Source: Tabrizicola sp. (lineage in GTDB: Bacteria; Pseudomonadota; Alphaproteobacteria; Rhodobacterales; Rhodobacteraceae). Taken from it: DNA of 55,336 nt. The stretch's first letter is position 1, and each line of letters begins with the position of its first letter. The notes under the pieces were generated by a model. That model worked only from the letters and a program-made list of their open reading frames with translations. It was not told the DNA's origin and made no database searches. The stretch covers positions 1-55,336 of the forward strand of contig JALOTD010000026.1 of NCBI GenBank assembly GCA_025458105.1. The letters run 5' to 3'. A program made the position numbers and the translations under genes. This document shows, piece after piece, positions 1-8,500 of this stretch.

Positions 1-1131
1 CTGCCGAAGGTGATCGGGGTGGTGACGTCTCCTTCCGGGGCGGTGATCCGGGATATCCTGCATCGCCTCCGCGACCGCTTTCCCCGGCATGTGCTGGTCT
101 GGCCGGTGGCGGTGCAGGGGCAGGACTGTGCGGCGCAGGTGGCCGCCGCGATCCGTGGGTTCAACGCGATCGAACCCGGGGGGGCGATCCCGCGGCCGGA
201 TGTGCTGATCGTGGCGCGGGGCGGCGGGTCGCTGGAGGACCTTTGGGGCTTCAACGAAGAGATCGTCGTGCGGGCGGCGGCGGCGTCGCGGATCCCGCTG
301 ATCTCGGCGGTGGGTCACGAGACGGACACCACACTGATCGACTTTGCGGCAGACCTCCGGGCTCCCACGCCCACGGCGGCAGCCGAGTTGGCAGTGCCAG
401 TGCGGCTCGAGCTGGTGGCGATGCTGGAAGCCACAGGCGCGCGGCTGGTGCGAGGGATCGGACAGGGGGTGACGTCCAGACGGCAGCGATTGCAGGATCT
501 GAGCCGCGCCTTGCCGAGGATAGAAACGTTGGTCGCTTCGCCAAGGCAAAGGCTAGACGCAGGCGCAATGCGGCTTGGGTCTGGCCTGGGCTTGGCGGTG
601 GCGAAGAAGCACCGAGAGTTCGACCGTATAGCGGGGCGGCTCCAGCCGCAGGCTTTGCGTGGGCTGGTGGTGCGACAGCGCGACCTGCTGGCGGCGCGGG
701 ATGAGCGGCTGGGTCGGGCCATCCTGTTGCGGTTGGAACGGCGAGGGGAGCGGCTGGAAGCGCTGGCCGCGCGGCTTGCGCCGGCTTTGGCGCGGCTTCT
801 GGGCGAGGCTGGGAGGAAGGTGGGCGACGGACGGCGGGATCTCGCACGGTTGGCCGAGCGGCTGGAGGCGGCCCCCCGACATCGGCTGACGCAACTGTCC
901 GACCGTCTGGAAGCTCTGGACAGGACTCGGGTCACGTTGGGCTATCACGAGACCTTGAAGCGGGGCTATGCGGTCGTGCGGGGGGACGGGGCGGTTGTGA
1001 CTTCGAAGGCGGGTGCCGAGAAGGCCCTGGCGATCGAAATCGAGTTCCGCGACGGACGGGTGACTTTGGGCGGGCGATCGGGAAAGAAGCCGAAGGAAGA
1101 AAGCGCGGGGGGGCAGGGTAGCCTGTTTTGA
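1..1131 (+). CDS. xseA: Exodeoxyribonuclease VII large subunit, 5' end cut off
   Basis: Large subunit of exonuclease VII, which degrades single-stranded DNA in the cytoplasm together with XseB. The open frame runs in from base 1 (CTG CCG AAG), so the N-terminal OB-fold is outside the window and only about 376 codons are present. Visible family signatures are [16 protein letters not shown] near the start, then [11 protein letters not shown] and [13 protein letters not shown] long Arg/Leu-rich helical region follows, and then the C-terminal [17 protein letters not shown] segment. The stop is at 1129-1131. No xseB or co-directional gene follows directly. The family assignment is firm. Confidence 0.96.
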   Translation: MPKVIGVVTSPSGAVIRDILHRLRDRFPRHVLVWPVAVQGQDCAAQVAAAIRGFNAIEPGGAIPRPDVLIVARGGGSLEDLWGFNEEIVVRAAAASRIPLISAVGHETDTTLIDFAADLRAPTPTAAAELAVPVRLELVAMLEATGARLVRGIGQGVTSRRQRLQDLSRALPRIETLVASPRQRLDAGAMRLGSGLGLAVAKKHREFDRIAGRLQPQALRGLVVRQRDLLAARDERLGRAILLRLERRGERLEALAARLAPALARLLGEAGRKVGDGRRDLARLAERLEAAPRHRLTQLSDRLEALDRTRVTLGYHETLKRGYAVVRGDGAVVTSKAGAEKALAIEIEFRDGRVTLGGRSGKKPKEESAGGQGSLF

Positions 1132-1606
1132 AGATCCGGTTGGCGCGGCTGGACAGGTGTGGATGGGCCAATCCTTTCAGGTGTCGGCCAGTGGATGGCC
1201 ACGAAGGGCTTGTGCCAGGTGATACCGCAGCCGCTGGGGCTGGGATCCGGTCATCCCCGAGTTGCCGTCGGCCGAGGGCAGCCCCATGTCTTCCTGGATT
1301 GGTCGCTTGGGTGCTTGGCAATCCTGCAGGCTCTTTGGTGCGACCTCTGGTTCGGGTCGACCCTCTCGGGAAACCCGATGCAATAGGCCGGTCAGTTTCT
1401 TGTGCGGGCCGGGTGTTTGTCTGGGAACTGCAGAGAAAGATGCCGGGCTTCGCGCAACACGACGGGTGATCGGCGGGCGTACTGCGATGCGCACGCGGTC
1501 CGAACAGCAAGACTTGGCTTGGGCATCGGGCTGGTCAATCAGGGCGGCATGCGGGTGCCGCCTTGGGCCGAGCAGCATCCCGCCATTCCGATCGTTCAAG
1601 CCTGGC
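1132..1606. other. 475-bp stretch without a supportable gene
   Basis: This lies between the xseA stop and the convergent LacI-family gene. Short open frames exist on both strands, but none has a recognisable domain or a convincing ribosome binding site. The long minus-strand frame covering it runs antisense into the LacI-family gene. It could be a decayed gene or mobile element; nothing can be named. Confidence 0.5.
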
Positions 1607-2635
1607 CTAGTCGTACAGCGAGAAATCAGGCTGTTCCAAATACTGCATCGGCGGGCGGTTGGGCGACTGAATGGCCTGCAGAACCGCCTGCGTGAGGAAT
1701 TCTGCGGCTCGACCGACATCCTCCTCGATCACCAGGATTGCCGGGCGTATCATGCTGAGGGTGACGCGCGAACCTTTGGCGATGATGTCCGCATCCCGCC
1801 CAACCACGCGCCCGGCCTCTTCCAAGGCGGATGCGATGGCCAAGGTTGCATGACTGGATGAGCAGATAAAACCGTCGCATTCTGGGCGGTCCGCAACGAA
1901 CTGTCGCGCGGCGCTCTGCAACTCGCTAAGGTTCGAGTTGCTGTATGCGCCCGAGATAGGTTCAAAGAAAAGTCCGCGTTCGACTGCCGCCTCGGATGCG
2001 CCAACGAATGTGTGGGTTCCATAGTTGTACTGCAGCCGCGGTCCCAGCAAAGCAACGTGGTGCCGCCCTCGTTTGTGCAGAACACCCACCGCCTTTCGCC
2101 CGAAGGTATGGTTGTCGTAGTCAAAGTAGGGGTGCAGATGTGCCAGCGAATCACGCCCGTGCGTCGCAAACGGAAAGCCGCGTTCAAGCAGATACTCGAC
2201 GCGCGGATCGTCGATAAGCGTTTCGTTGAAGATCACCGCGTCCGCAAGGCGGCCCTCGACCACTTGCCGGATCGGTTCAAGCGCGCGCTCATTGGACACC
2301 ATTGGTGCAATGCCGACTTGATAGGGCGTTGAGTCCAGTGCGGCGGCTATCGATGATATAAGCTGTCCGAGCTGGTCATCGCGGTAAATGGCGAAGGCGA
2401 GGCTGATCGCCTGTGTTCGCCCCGTCCGCAGGCGAAGTGCAGCGCGATCAGGGACATAGCCAATTTCTTCGGCAATCTGGCGCACGCGGCGCTTGGTTTC
2501 TTCGCCAATCCCTGGAGCATCGTTCATGGCCCGGCTCACCGTTGGGACACCGAGACCGCAAAGCTGTGCTATCGTCTTGAGCGTTGGTTTGCTGGGCAGC
2601 AACACCCCTGTTCCCAACTTCGTCCTGAAATCCAC
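1607..2635 (-). CDS. LacI-family transcriptional regulator
   Basis: Probable DNA-binding repressor of the LacI/GalR family (342 aa). The N-terminal helix-turn-helix is TLKTIAQLCGLGVPTVSRAM at about residues 18-37, followed by the hinge helix region (GYVPDRAALRLRTGRT). The rest is a periplasmic-binding-protein-like sensor, with the family's RGRHHVALLGP strand at about 190-200. The start is taken as GTG at 2635, preceded by an AAGGA about 7 bases upstream. There is no sugar transporter or catabolic operon beside it, so its ligand and targets cannot be inferred. It stands alone between xseA and an AT-richer gap, and converges with xseA. A palindrome at 2725-2739 is a possible own operator. Confidence 0.9.
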   Translation of the reverse strand: MDFRTKLGTGVLLPSKPTLKTIAQLCGLGVPTVSRAMNDAPGIGEETKRRVRQIAEEIGYVPDRAALRLRTGRTQAISLAFAIYRDDQLGQLISSIAAALDSTPYQVGIAPMVSNERALEPIRQVVEGRLADAVIFNETLIDDPRVEYLLERGFPFATHGRDSLAHLHPYFDYDNHTFGRKAVGVLHKRGRHHVALLGPRLQYNYGTHTFVGASEAAVERGLFFEPISGAYSNSNLSELQSAARQFVADRPECDGFICSSSHATLAIASALEEAGRVVGRDADIIAKGSRVTLSMIRPAILVIEEDVGRAAEFLTQAVLQAIQSPNRPPMQYLEQPDFSLYD

Positions 2636-3528
2636 GTCCTATTCCTTAGCCTCACCTCCACAAAGACATCTACCACGCCCCATGGTTGTGCGTCGCGGGA
2701 TGGGGCGAGGCCGCATCTTTGGCTGTTCGCATAGCGAACGTGCGTCATCGCTGCGCAGTCCGGCAGAGGATCATACGAGAGATGGACCGCCGTCAACCGT
2801 TCATCTGGCGCCTCCCAAGATCGTGCGCCTGATGAACTGCCACACGAATCGGTGCCTGCCTTGTTTCTTGCTGGATGGCGGACCTGTGGACCGGCCTTTC
2901 GGTCTGGATACATCGGCCGCAGGCGGTTTATGTTCGAAAAATACAAAATGTTCCCAAAAAAATCCAACAATTTCAGAACTCTGCAAGAATCTGCCCGCAC
3001 CGGAGAAATCGATTGCAACGCTTTGCCACATTCTGCCATATTTTCGCCACGATGTGGTAGTGACGGCGTAAAGGTGTCTTCCGGCTGGTCAAATCTGTGC
3101 GATCTTCCGGGAGTTTGGTGTCTCATGGAGAAGACAAAAGTCCGCACAAGAGTGCGTAATGTGGTGAGTGAGTCCGATGGAAGAAATGACAGGCAGTTCT
3201 GCTATGCCACCGTTCATTGGTCTGGTGAATGCCGCCTTGAATATGAATAGTGCTCGGCCGAACTTGCGGGAAAGGACGCATGTTTCGTGTGCCGTATACG
3301 AATGGAAAAGGCCTTTGCGAAGGGCCTTTGCCAGAGACGACCAGTCAAGAGCCAGTATCCCGTACTCCTGGCCCGAAAGACTAGGGCCCCAGTTGCGCGA
3401 TCCACCATAGAATCGCGGACGATAGAAGCTTCCAAAAATCTGCAAGCCGGGAAACCGATGGCGCGCGAAGACGCTGCGATCAGTTTCTGCTTCTACGCCA
3501 TATAAACAGGGAACCGAGGTACTCCACG
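2636..3528. other. 893-bp AT-richer gap without a supportable gene
   Basis: Several overlapping open frames occur here but none has a recognisable domain, codon use like its neighbours, or a good start. Around 2930-3060 the composition becomes clearly A/T-rich with A-runs. An inverted repeat AAAGGCC/GGCCTTT (3307-3313 and 3323-3329) has no T-run after it. The stretch must contain the promoters of the LacI-family gene (leftward) and of the response-regulator remnant (rightward). It otherwise looks like decayed or acquired DNA. Confidence 0.5.
2725..2739. promoter_or_regulatory. 15-bp palindrome, possible operator of the LacI-family gene
   Basis: GTTCGC-ATA-GCGAAC is a perfect 6-3-6 inverted repeat about 90 bp upstream of the LacI-family start. 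LacI-family proteins bind palindromes and often control themselves. The link is inferred from position only. Confidence 0.3.
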
Positions 3529-4136
3529 ATGAAAGCTGCCAGTATTGCAATAGCCGATCAGCAACCAATCTTTCGACTTGGGCTCAAACAGGCAATAGAA
3601 GCGTCAAGTGGACTTGATACCATTGCCGAAGCCTCGACCGGTGACGTGGCTTGGCGCCACATTCATACCAAAAGACCGGATGTCGCGGTTCTGTCGGCGG
3701 ACATCGAAAAGATCAGCCCGAGAGACATCGCCGAACGGATCCGGCAGCACGGATTGCATACGCGTCTGATTGTACTTCTGACCCGTGCCGACCCTGCTGC
3801 GAGCCAGGCCCTGCTGCACCATGGTGTATCGGGAGTCATGCGGCGTTGTGCGTCGATCGATTCGCTGATGGCGGGCATCCACTCGGTGTGTGCTGGCGGT
3901 GTCTACGTCAGCTCTGACCTGGTGGACTGCATGTCAAGCGATTGGCGCACAAAGACCAGCCTTGATAACCCCTATGGGCTGACCCAAAGGGAAGTGGCGG
4001 TTCTTGCGCAAATCGCGGAATTTCCTTGCGCACTGTTGAAAGCCATCGCCAGAACCTGAAGCTGAAAACCGGGGCGACCAAAGCCTCGTCCATGGCGTTA
4101 ATCGCCATGCGGATGGGCCTCGTCAGCGCCGATTAG
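3529..4136 (+). pseudogene. NarL/LuxR-type response regulator with a deletion in the HTH
   Basis: The first ~150 residues follow a NarL-type receiver (IAIADQQPIFRLGLKQAIEA) plus linker, and then LTQREVAVLAQIAE opens a LuxR HTH. After that the reading frame is lost and a stop follows at 4057-4059. The rest of the HTH is intact in another frame: SLRTVESHRQNLKLKTGATK and on to a stop at 4134-4136. About a dozen HTH residues, the normal G-L-S-N-K-E-I-A part, are missing at 4019-4025, which points to a small out-of-frame deletion. The receiver is also odd: where the phospho-acceptor Asp is expected (PDVxxLD) it has Ser56 (PDVAVLSAD). It was probably a regulator, perhaps of the nearby T3SS, and is now unable to bind DNA as written. 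A sequencing error is possible but would not explain the missing residues. Confidence 0.8.
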
Positions 4137-4157
4137 GGCCTTGGGGCCAGCATAAGG

Positions 4158-4190
4158 GGGGCGGCGCCGCCAGCGCCGCCCCTTTTTGTT
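4158..4190 (+). terminator. Rho-independent terminator after the response-regulator remnant
   Basis: A perfect 9-bp stem, GGGGCGGCG (4158-4166) with CGCCGCCCC (4174-4182), has a 7-nt loop and is followed by TTTTT. It begins 22 bp after the original stop of the response regulator. The insertion sequence landed just behind its T-tract. Confidence 0.85.
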
Positions 4191-4192
4191 TG
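4189..4192. repeat. 4-bp target-site duplication, left copy
   Basis: TTTG directly left of the IS end at 4193. The same TTTG stands directly right of the other end (5442-5445). Four-base duplications fit the IS407 group of IS3. Confidence 0.85.
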
Positions 4193-4218
4193 TGACCTGC
4201 CCCCCGGTCGTCCCTCGT
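4193..4218. repeat. Left terminal inverted repeat of the IS3-family element
   Basis: TGACCTGCCCCCCGGTCGT followed by CCCTCG. It pairs with 5416-5441 with a few mismatches and one single-base gap. Confidence 0.85.
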
Positions 4219-5101
4219 TCATAACGAGAGTCCTTGGGGTTGATAGTGGTCGGTTTCGGGTTGGGCAAGCGCGCCGGGCGCGGAGCCCACAGATTGCTCA
4301 AGCGCCCGGCGCGCGTCGGACGGGGTCTGGTTGCCCAGCGAGGAATGGGGCCGGACTTGGTTGTAGTCGTAGCGCCAGAGGGCCAGTTTGCGCCGGGCAT
4401 CAGCGAGGCTGTCGAAGATTTCCTCGTTCAGGCATTCGTCGCGCAGGCTACCGTTGAAGCTTTCGATGTAGCCGTTCTGCTGCGGCTTGCCCGGATCGAT
4501 ATAGTGCCATTCGACGCCGTTCTCGTTGGCCCATTTCAGGATCGCCTTGCTGGTGAACTCGGTTCCGTTGTCGCTGACGATGCAAGCGGGTTTGCCGTAA
4601 ATCCTGACCAGCGCATCCAGTTCCCGCGCCACCCGAGCCCCAGAGATGCTCGTGTCGGCGATCAGCGCCAGGTTCTCGCGGCAGCAATCCGTCATTCACA
4701 GCCAAGATGCGGAACTTGCGGCAGGCTCCGAACGTGTCGGACAGGAAGTCCAGGGACCACCGCTGGTTTGGCCTCAGCGGCGCTGGCATTGGCGTTCGGC
4801 TGCCCCGCGCCCGTTTACGGCCACGGCGGCGACGCACCGACAGGCCCTCTTCCCGGTAAATCCGGTAGAGCTTCTTTTCGTTCATGATCATGCCCTTGCG
4901 CTCCAGCAGGATGCCCACGCGCCGATACCCGAACCGGCGGCGCTTCTCGGCGATCTTGCGCATCTCCTCACGGATTTCCGGGTTATCGGGCGGCCTGTCA
5001 CGCCGCACCGTCTTCGGATCGACACCGATCAGGACGCAGGCCCGGCGCTGAGAGATCGGATGATCCTTCATTGCCCGCAGCACCGCGTCCCGCCGCGCCA
5101 T
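4219..5101 (-). pseudogene. IS3-family transposase OrfB, frameshifted
   Basis: DDE integrase-fold transposase subunit, normally made as an OrfA-OrfB fusion. The N-terminal part has the helical HTH_21-like region (RRRFGYRRVGILLERKG) and then RWSLDFLSDTF with the first catalytic Asp. Near 4689-4690 one extra C on the plus strand (extra G in the gene) turns AAT GAC GAT TGC into AAT GAC GGA TTG and shifts the frame. In the restored frame the protein continues [27 protein letters not shown] (second Asp) and [19 protein letters not shown] (catalytic Glu), ending at 4219. All three catalytic residues survive, so a single-base error or a very recent mutation would explain it. Confidence 0.88.
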
Positions 5102-5109
5102 CGGTGTCG

Positions 5110-5373
5110 TCAGGGTTTTCCCAGCAAGTCTTTAAGAACCACATTGTCCAGCATGGCATCCGCCAGCAGGCGCTTCAGCTTCGCGTTCTCGTCCTCAAGC
5201 TGCTTCAACCGCTTGGCGTCCGACAGGTCCATCCCGCCATACTTGGCCTTCAGCTTGTAGAACGTCGCGGGGCTCAACCCGTGCTTCCGGCACAGTTCGG
5301 AGCTCGGCAAGCCTGCCTCCTGCTCTTTGATCATCCCGATGATTTGCGCCTCGGTGAAACGGCTTTTCCTCAT
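5110..5373 (-). CDS. IS3-family transposase OrfA
   Basis: An 87-aa DNA-binding subunit of the IS. It has an HTH (SRFTEAQIIGMIKEQEAG and then ELCRKHGLSPATFYKLKAKY) followed by a leucine-zipper-like heptad stretch (LKQLEDENAKLKRLLADAML). Near its end the gene reads G GGA AAA (5116-5122 on the minus strand), a slippery heptamer for -1 frameshifting. The -1 frame leads into orfB, as expected for IS3 elements. The start ATG is at 5373. It is probably functional. Confidence 0.92.
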   Translation of the reverse strand: MRKSRFTEAQIIGMIKEQEAGLPSSELCRKHGLSPATFYKLKAKYGGMDLSDAKRLKQLEDENAKLKRLLADAMLDNVVLKDLLGKP

Positions 5374-5415
5374 GTCGTCTGCTCCTTCTCAGGTTGGGCA
5401 GACTCTACGTCACAG

Positions 5416-5441
5416 CGAGGGAACTTCCGGGAGGCAGGTCA
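5416..5441. repeat. Right terminal inverted repeat of the IS3-family element
   Basis: Read on the minus strand from 5441 it is TGACCTGCCTCCCGGAAGTT followed by CCCTCG. It matches the left end at 4193-4218. Confidence 0.85.
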
Positions 5442-5445
5442 TTTG
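5442..5445. repeat. 4-bp target-site duplication, right copy
   Basis: TTTG immediately outside the right IS end, identical to 4189-4192. Confidence 0.85.
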
Positions 5446-5523
5446 GCAGATCTGTCGGACGGTTTGTCGCGGATTTGCGGGTGGGCTTGATGGGCGCGGT
5501 TTGTGACCCCGCAGCAAAGCTGG

Positions 5524-5548
5524 AAGGGGCGGCAGATCGCCACCCCTT
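5524..5548 (-). terminator. Probable terminator of the T3SS operon
   Basis: On the minus strand, AAGGGGTGGC and GCCGCCCCTT form a 10-bp stem (one G-U pair) around a GATCT loop, 32 bp after the stop of the giant last gene. There is no strong U-tract on the minus side. On the plus side the tail is pyrimidine-rich (TCTTCTT), but one pair becomes A-C. It may act in both directions. Confidence 0.5.
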
Positions 5549-5579
5549 CTCTTCTTAACTTGCACGTCTGACTGCGGTG

Positions 5580-8500
5580 TCAGGCGCCCACTTTTACGGT
5601 CACCGCAACCTTGCCAAGGTTTTCTCCACCGGGTCCCTTCACCAGAACTGTGAGCGGATAATCGCGAACCGCCAGATCAGAATCCTTCGGTTTCGCTATA
5701 AGTGCGGCCGTGTCCTTGTCGATGGTTATGCCCTTCGGCGGCGGCGTTGCCGGGTCGAATTCGTACCCAGCAGCATTCTGAATACCAGCCGCCGCCTTGA
5801 GGTCGGTTTTGGCATCAGGTCCTTGGAGGGACACCTCCAGCTTAGTTGTCGTCAGAGGCAGTTCCGGAGGCTTCTTCTCCTTCTCGCCATCGACAGTTAC
5901 GGTTATACTGACCTTGCCTTTGTACTCGCCTTTCGCATCCTTTACTATCACCGAGAAGGTCTCTGTGTCGCCAGGACGTAGAACGGAGTCGCCACGGGTT
6001 GATATGCTGACCATTCCAGTGACCGGATCGACCTTGACCCCCTTGTCGCGAACCTGATCGGCAGGGATCTCATATTTATAGCCCTTGCCCTTGGTTCCAG
6101 ACAGTCCTGCCACATCCACCGTCTGGGTCTTGTTTGGCGCCATCGGGATGGTCTCTTTGACGTCGGGCAGCGCCGCCGCCGCGGGTTTCTTTGGAGGGTT
6201 GATCTGTGGGCCAACCCACTGAGTAAACGTGAACACGCTTGGGCCCACAACTACAGCAAAGGCAGCGCCAATTGCGACGTTCCGGGCTGTAAACAAGCTT
6301 GATCGCCCATACAAAGCGTTACCATCGTCATCGGCCTGCCTGATGATGTTGATGGCTTCCTGGGCGTTATCCTGCACCTCTTTCTTGGCTTTAGGGACGC
6401 GCGTAGCCGCCTCTTCCAGTTCTGCTCGTCCGCGCGCCAGAAGGACGGACATACGCGTGTCGTCATCTGGCTTGTCAAAGTCCTTGCCCTTCCGCTGCTT
6501 GGCAGCAAGCGCATCGGCAAACTCTGGGTCCTGTTCCCGAAGGACCTTCCAAGTAATACCGGGGTTCTCTGACCGAAGCCGGTCCAATTTGTCGACCGCC
6601 TGCGTCCAGAACGCCTCGTCTTCGCGTGCCTTCTGCAGCTCTAGCAGCCGGGCAGCGTTGATGTCCTTCAGGTCGTTGTATTCACTTAGAAACTCCCCTT
6701 TACGCTCAGAATGCTCATCCAAGAACTTCCGACCGTTTGGTTGGAGCAGCGTCAGCGGATCCGCCGATTCGAAGATTATGGGATCCGCTGGAAGGCGAAG
6801 TGGTTTTCCAGTCCGAATTAACTCCACCAGTTCATTTGTTGCCATTCCGGCCAGTGGTCCGGGTGCATCATACAGTCGCCCATTGGAGAGATAGTCGCCA
6901 TTCGCCAGCAGTCGGTCGTAGTCGGCAGTGAAAACTGGCGTGGTATTCTCCATCCGCCAGGTTCGGGTGGCCGGGTCCTGGACCACCCGCGGCATATTGG
7001 GAACCGACGAGGCACCCTCGGACGGGTTGTAGATGTAGGACTGCCCGTCTGCGTCTTGGACGACCCTGACCTCGACGTCCTTGCCATCGGGGCCCGGCAG
7101 CGAGACGTAGGTTCTCGAAGTGCCGTCGCCAGTCAAAGGGGCAACAAACGGGGGAGAGGTTTCAAAGGTGACACCTGGTTCCCAGCGATAGATGGCGGTC
7201 GTCGTCGGCACACCCGGGCTGCCCGTGCCGCCCAGAGGTGTTCCCGGAGGCGTATAGAAGGGGGTGTCAGGAGGCGTATAGAAGGGGGTGCTAGAAGGCG
7301 TAAGACCACCTTCCTCAATTTCCGGGACCCGGGTCGCGATAGGTGGTAGCGGGGGGGTAGCCAATCCAGTACTGGCCGGCCGAAGGGGGACTAACGGTAT
7401 ATCCGCGGAGCCTCCTGTGTCCGCCATGTAGACCGGAATAGTATAGGACGGCGGGTTCCCGCCAAAGATCTCATCATAGATCGAGGGCCCCTTGTCTTTT
7501 GGCCCGGCAGCGGTGGGATCGAACAGGTTGCGCAGGGTCCCGTTGTCTGCGTCGGGCACATCCCACAGTGTCCGCGCCCCGCCTTTGGTCGCGTCCATCG
7601 CCGTATCCGCCACTTCGGCACCGGCGCGCGCAAGACGACCAGACGTAGCGGCCGCATTGAAAACAATGCCCAAGCTGACGTCGGGAACGGCGAGCAACAA
7701 GCCTTCGAAAACTAGTTCCATCACATTGGGGTCGTCCAGGCTTTCGCGATGCCCTGGCCGCCATCTGTCCCTACCCTGTTCGTCAAGCTTGTCATTCGCG
7801 AAATCAGTCAGCGGACGGTCGTTAAGCATGTCGTCCAACCCCCTGAAAAGCGTGCCGAGACCAAACCCAAACAAGGCGTCAATGACTGTGAATGCAATCT
7901 TTTCGGCTTTGCTTTCAGGATCATAAAGCCGGCTGGAATCGTTCAGCTGTTTCCCGCCAATTCCCAGAAGTGCATCGATCTCACCGGGGGGCGCGCCCAA
8001 GTCTGTAAACATGGTCCGGATGGCTTCCTGATCCGACATCTCTTCCCCGGTTTGCTCGATCCGGAAGTTTGTCAGCGGATAACGATCATGGTCGTTATCT
8101 TCGTCGTTGTCTTCCCAAGTCGCGTCAGCCTTCAGTTCCGTCTGCACATAATACTGCGCGATCCGTGCAATCGGTGGTGGGTTCTTCAGGGTGCCGTTTT
8201 CATCATACTCCGGCTTATAGGACTTCATGTATTCGAAAAGACCTTCGATCAGCCGACCAAGCATGCGTTGCGGCTCGGACGCGGGATTTGCCTCGACCCG
8301 GTCAATCGTGAAGCCTTCTTCCTTCAGCTTGGCGATCCGATCCTGGTCATTCGGATTAACACGCTCAATCTTCGTTTGCGTGAGCGCACCACCACGCCCC
8401 CGCGTGGTTTCATTCTTTTCCAAGACGACTTCGAAAGTCCATTCGGTCATAGCCGAGGGTTTGTCCTTGAACCCGGTCACTTGACCCGTTTCAGCATCCC

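Larger units (their letters stand above)
4193..5441 (-). mobile_element. IS3-family (IS407-like) insertion sequence, 1249 bp
   Basis: The ends are imperfect inverted repeats beginning TGACCTGCC. The left end reads TGACCTGCCCCCCGG at 4193; the right end, on the minus strand from 5441, reads TGACCTGCCTCCCGG. Both continue to a shared CCCTCG. The element carries orfA (5110-5373) and orfB (4219-5101) on the minus strand, in the usual overlapping -1 arrangement, and is flanked by TTTG duplications. The orfB protein has the RWSLDF and VSDNGTEF signatures typical of IS407-like DDE transposases. The element looks structurally complete, but orfB has one extra base, so this copy is probably inactive by itself. 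It sits between the response-regulator terminator and the end of the T3SS operon. Confidence 0.93.

Noticed and set aside
1132..1606. Remnant of a transposase or other gene after xseA
   Set aside because: The frames there carry no motif I can tie to any transposase or protein family, so no feature was named.
3307..3329. AAAGGCC/GGCCTTT hairpin as a terminator
   Set aside because: No T-run follows and no gene ends just upstream.
4684..4695. Programmed frameshift as the reason for the orfB break
   Set aside because: No slippery heptamer is at that point, and IS3 elements shift at the orfA/orfB junction, where G GGA AAA is present. An extra base explains it better.
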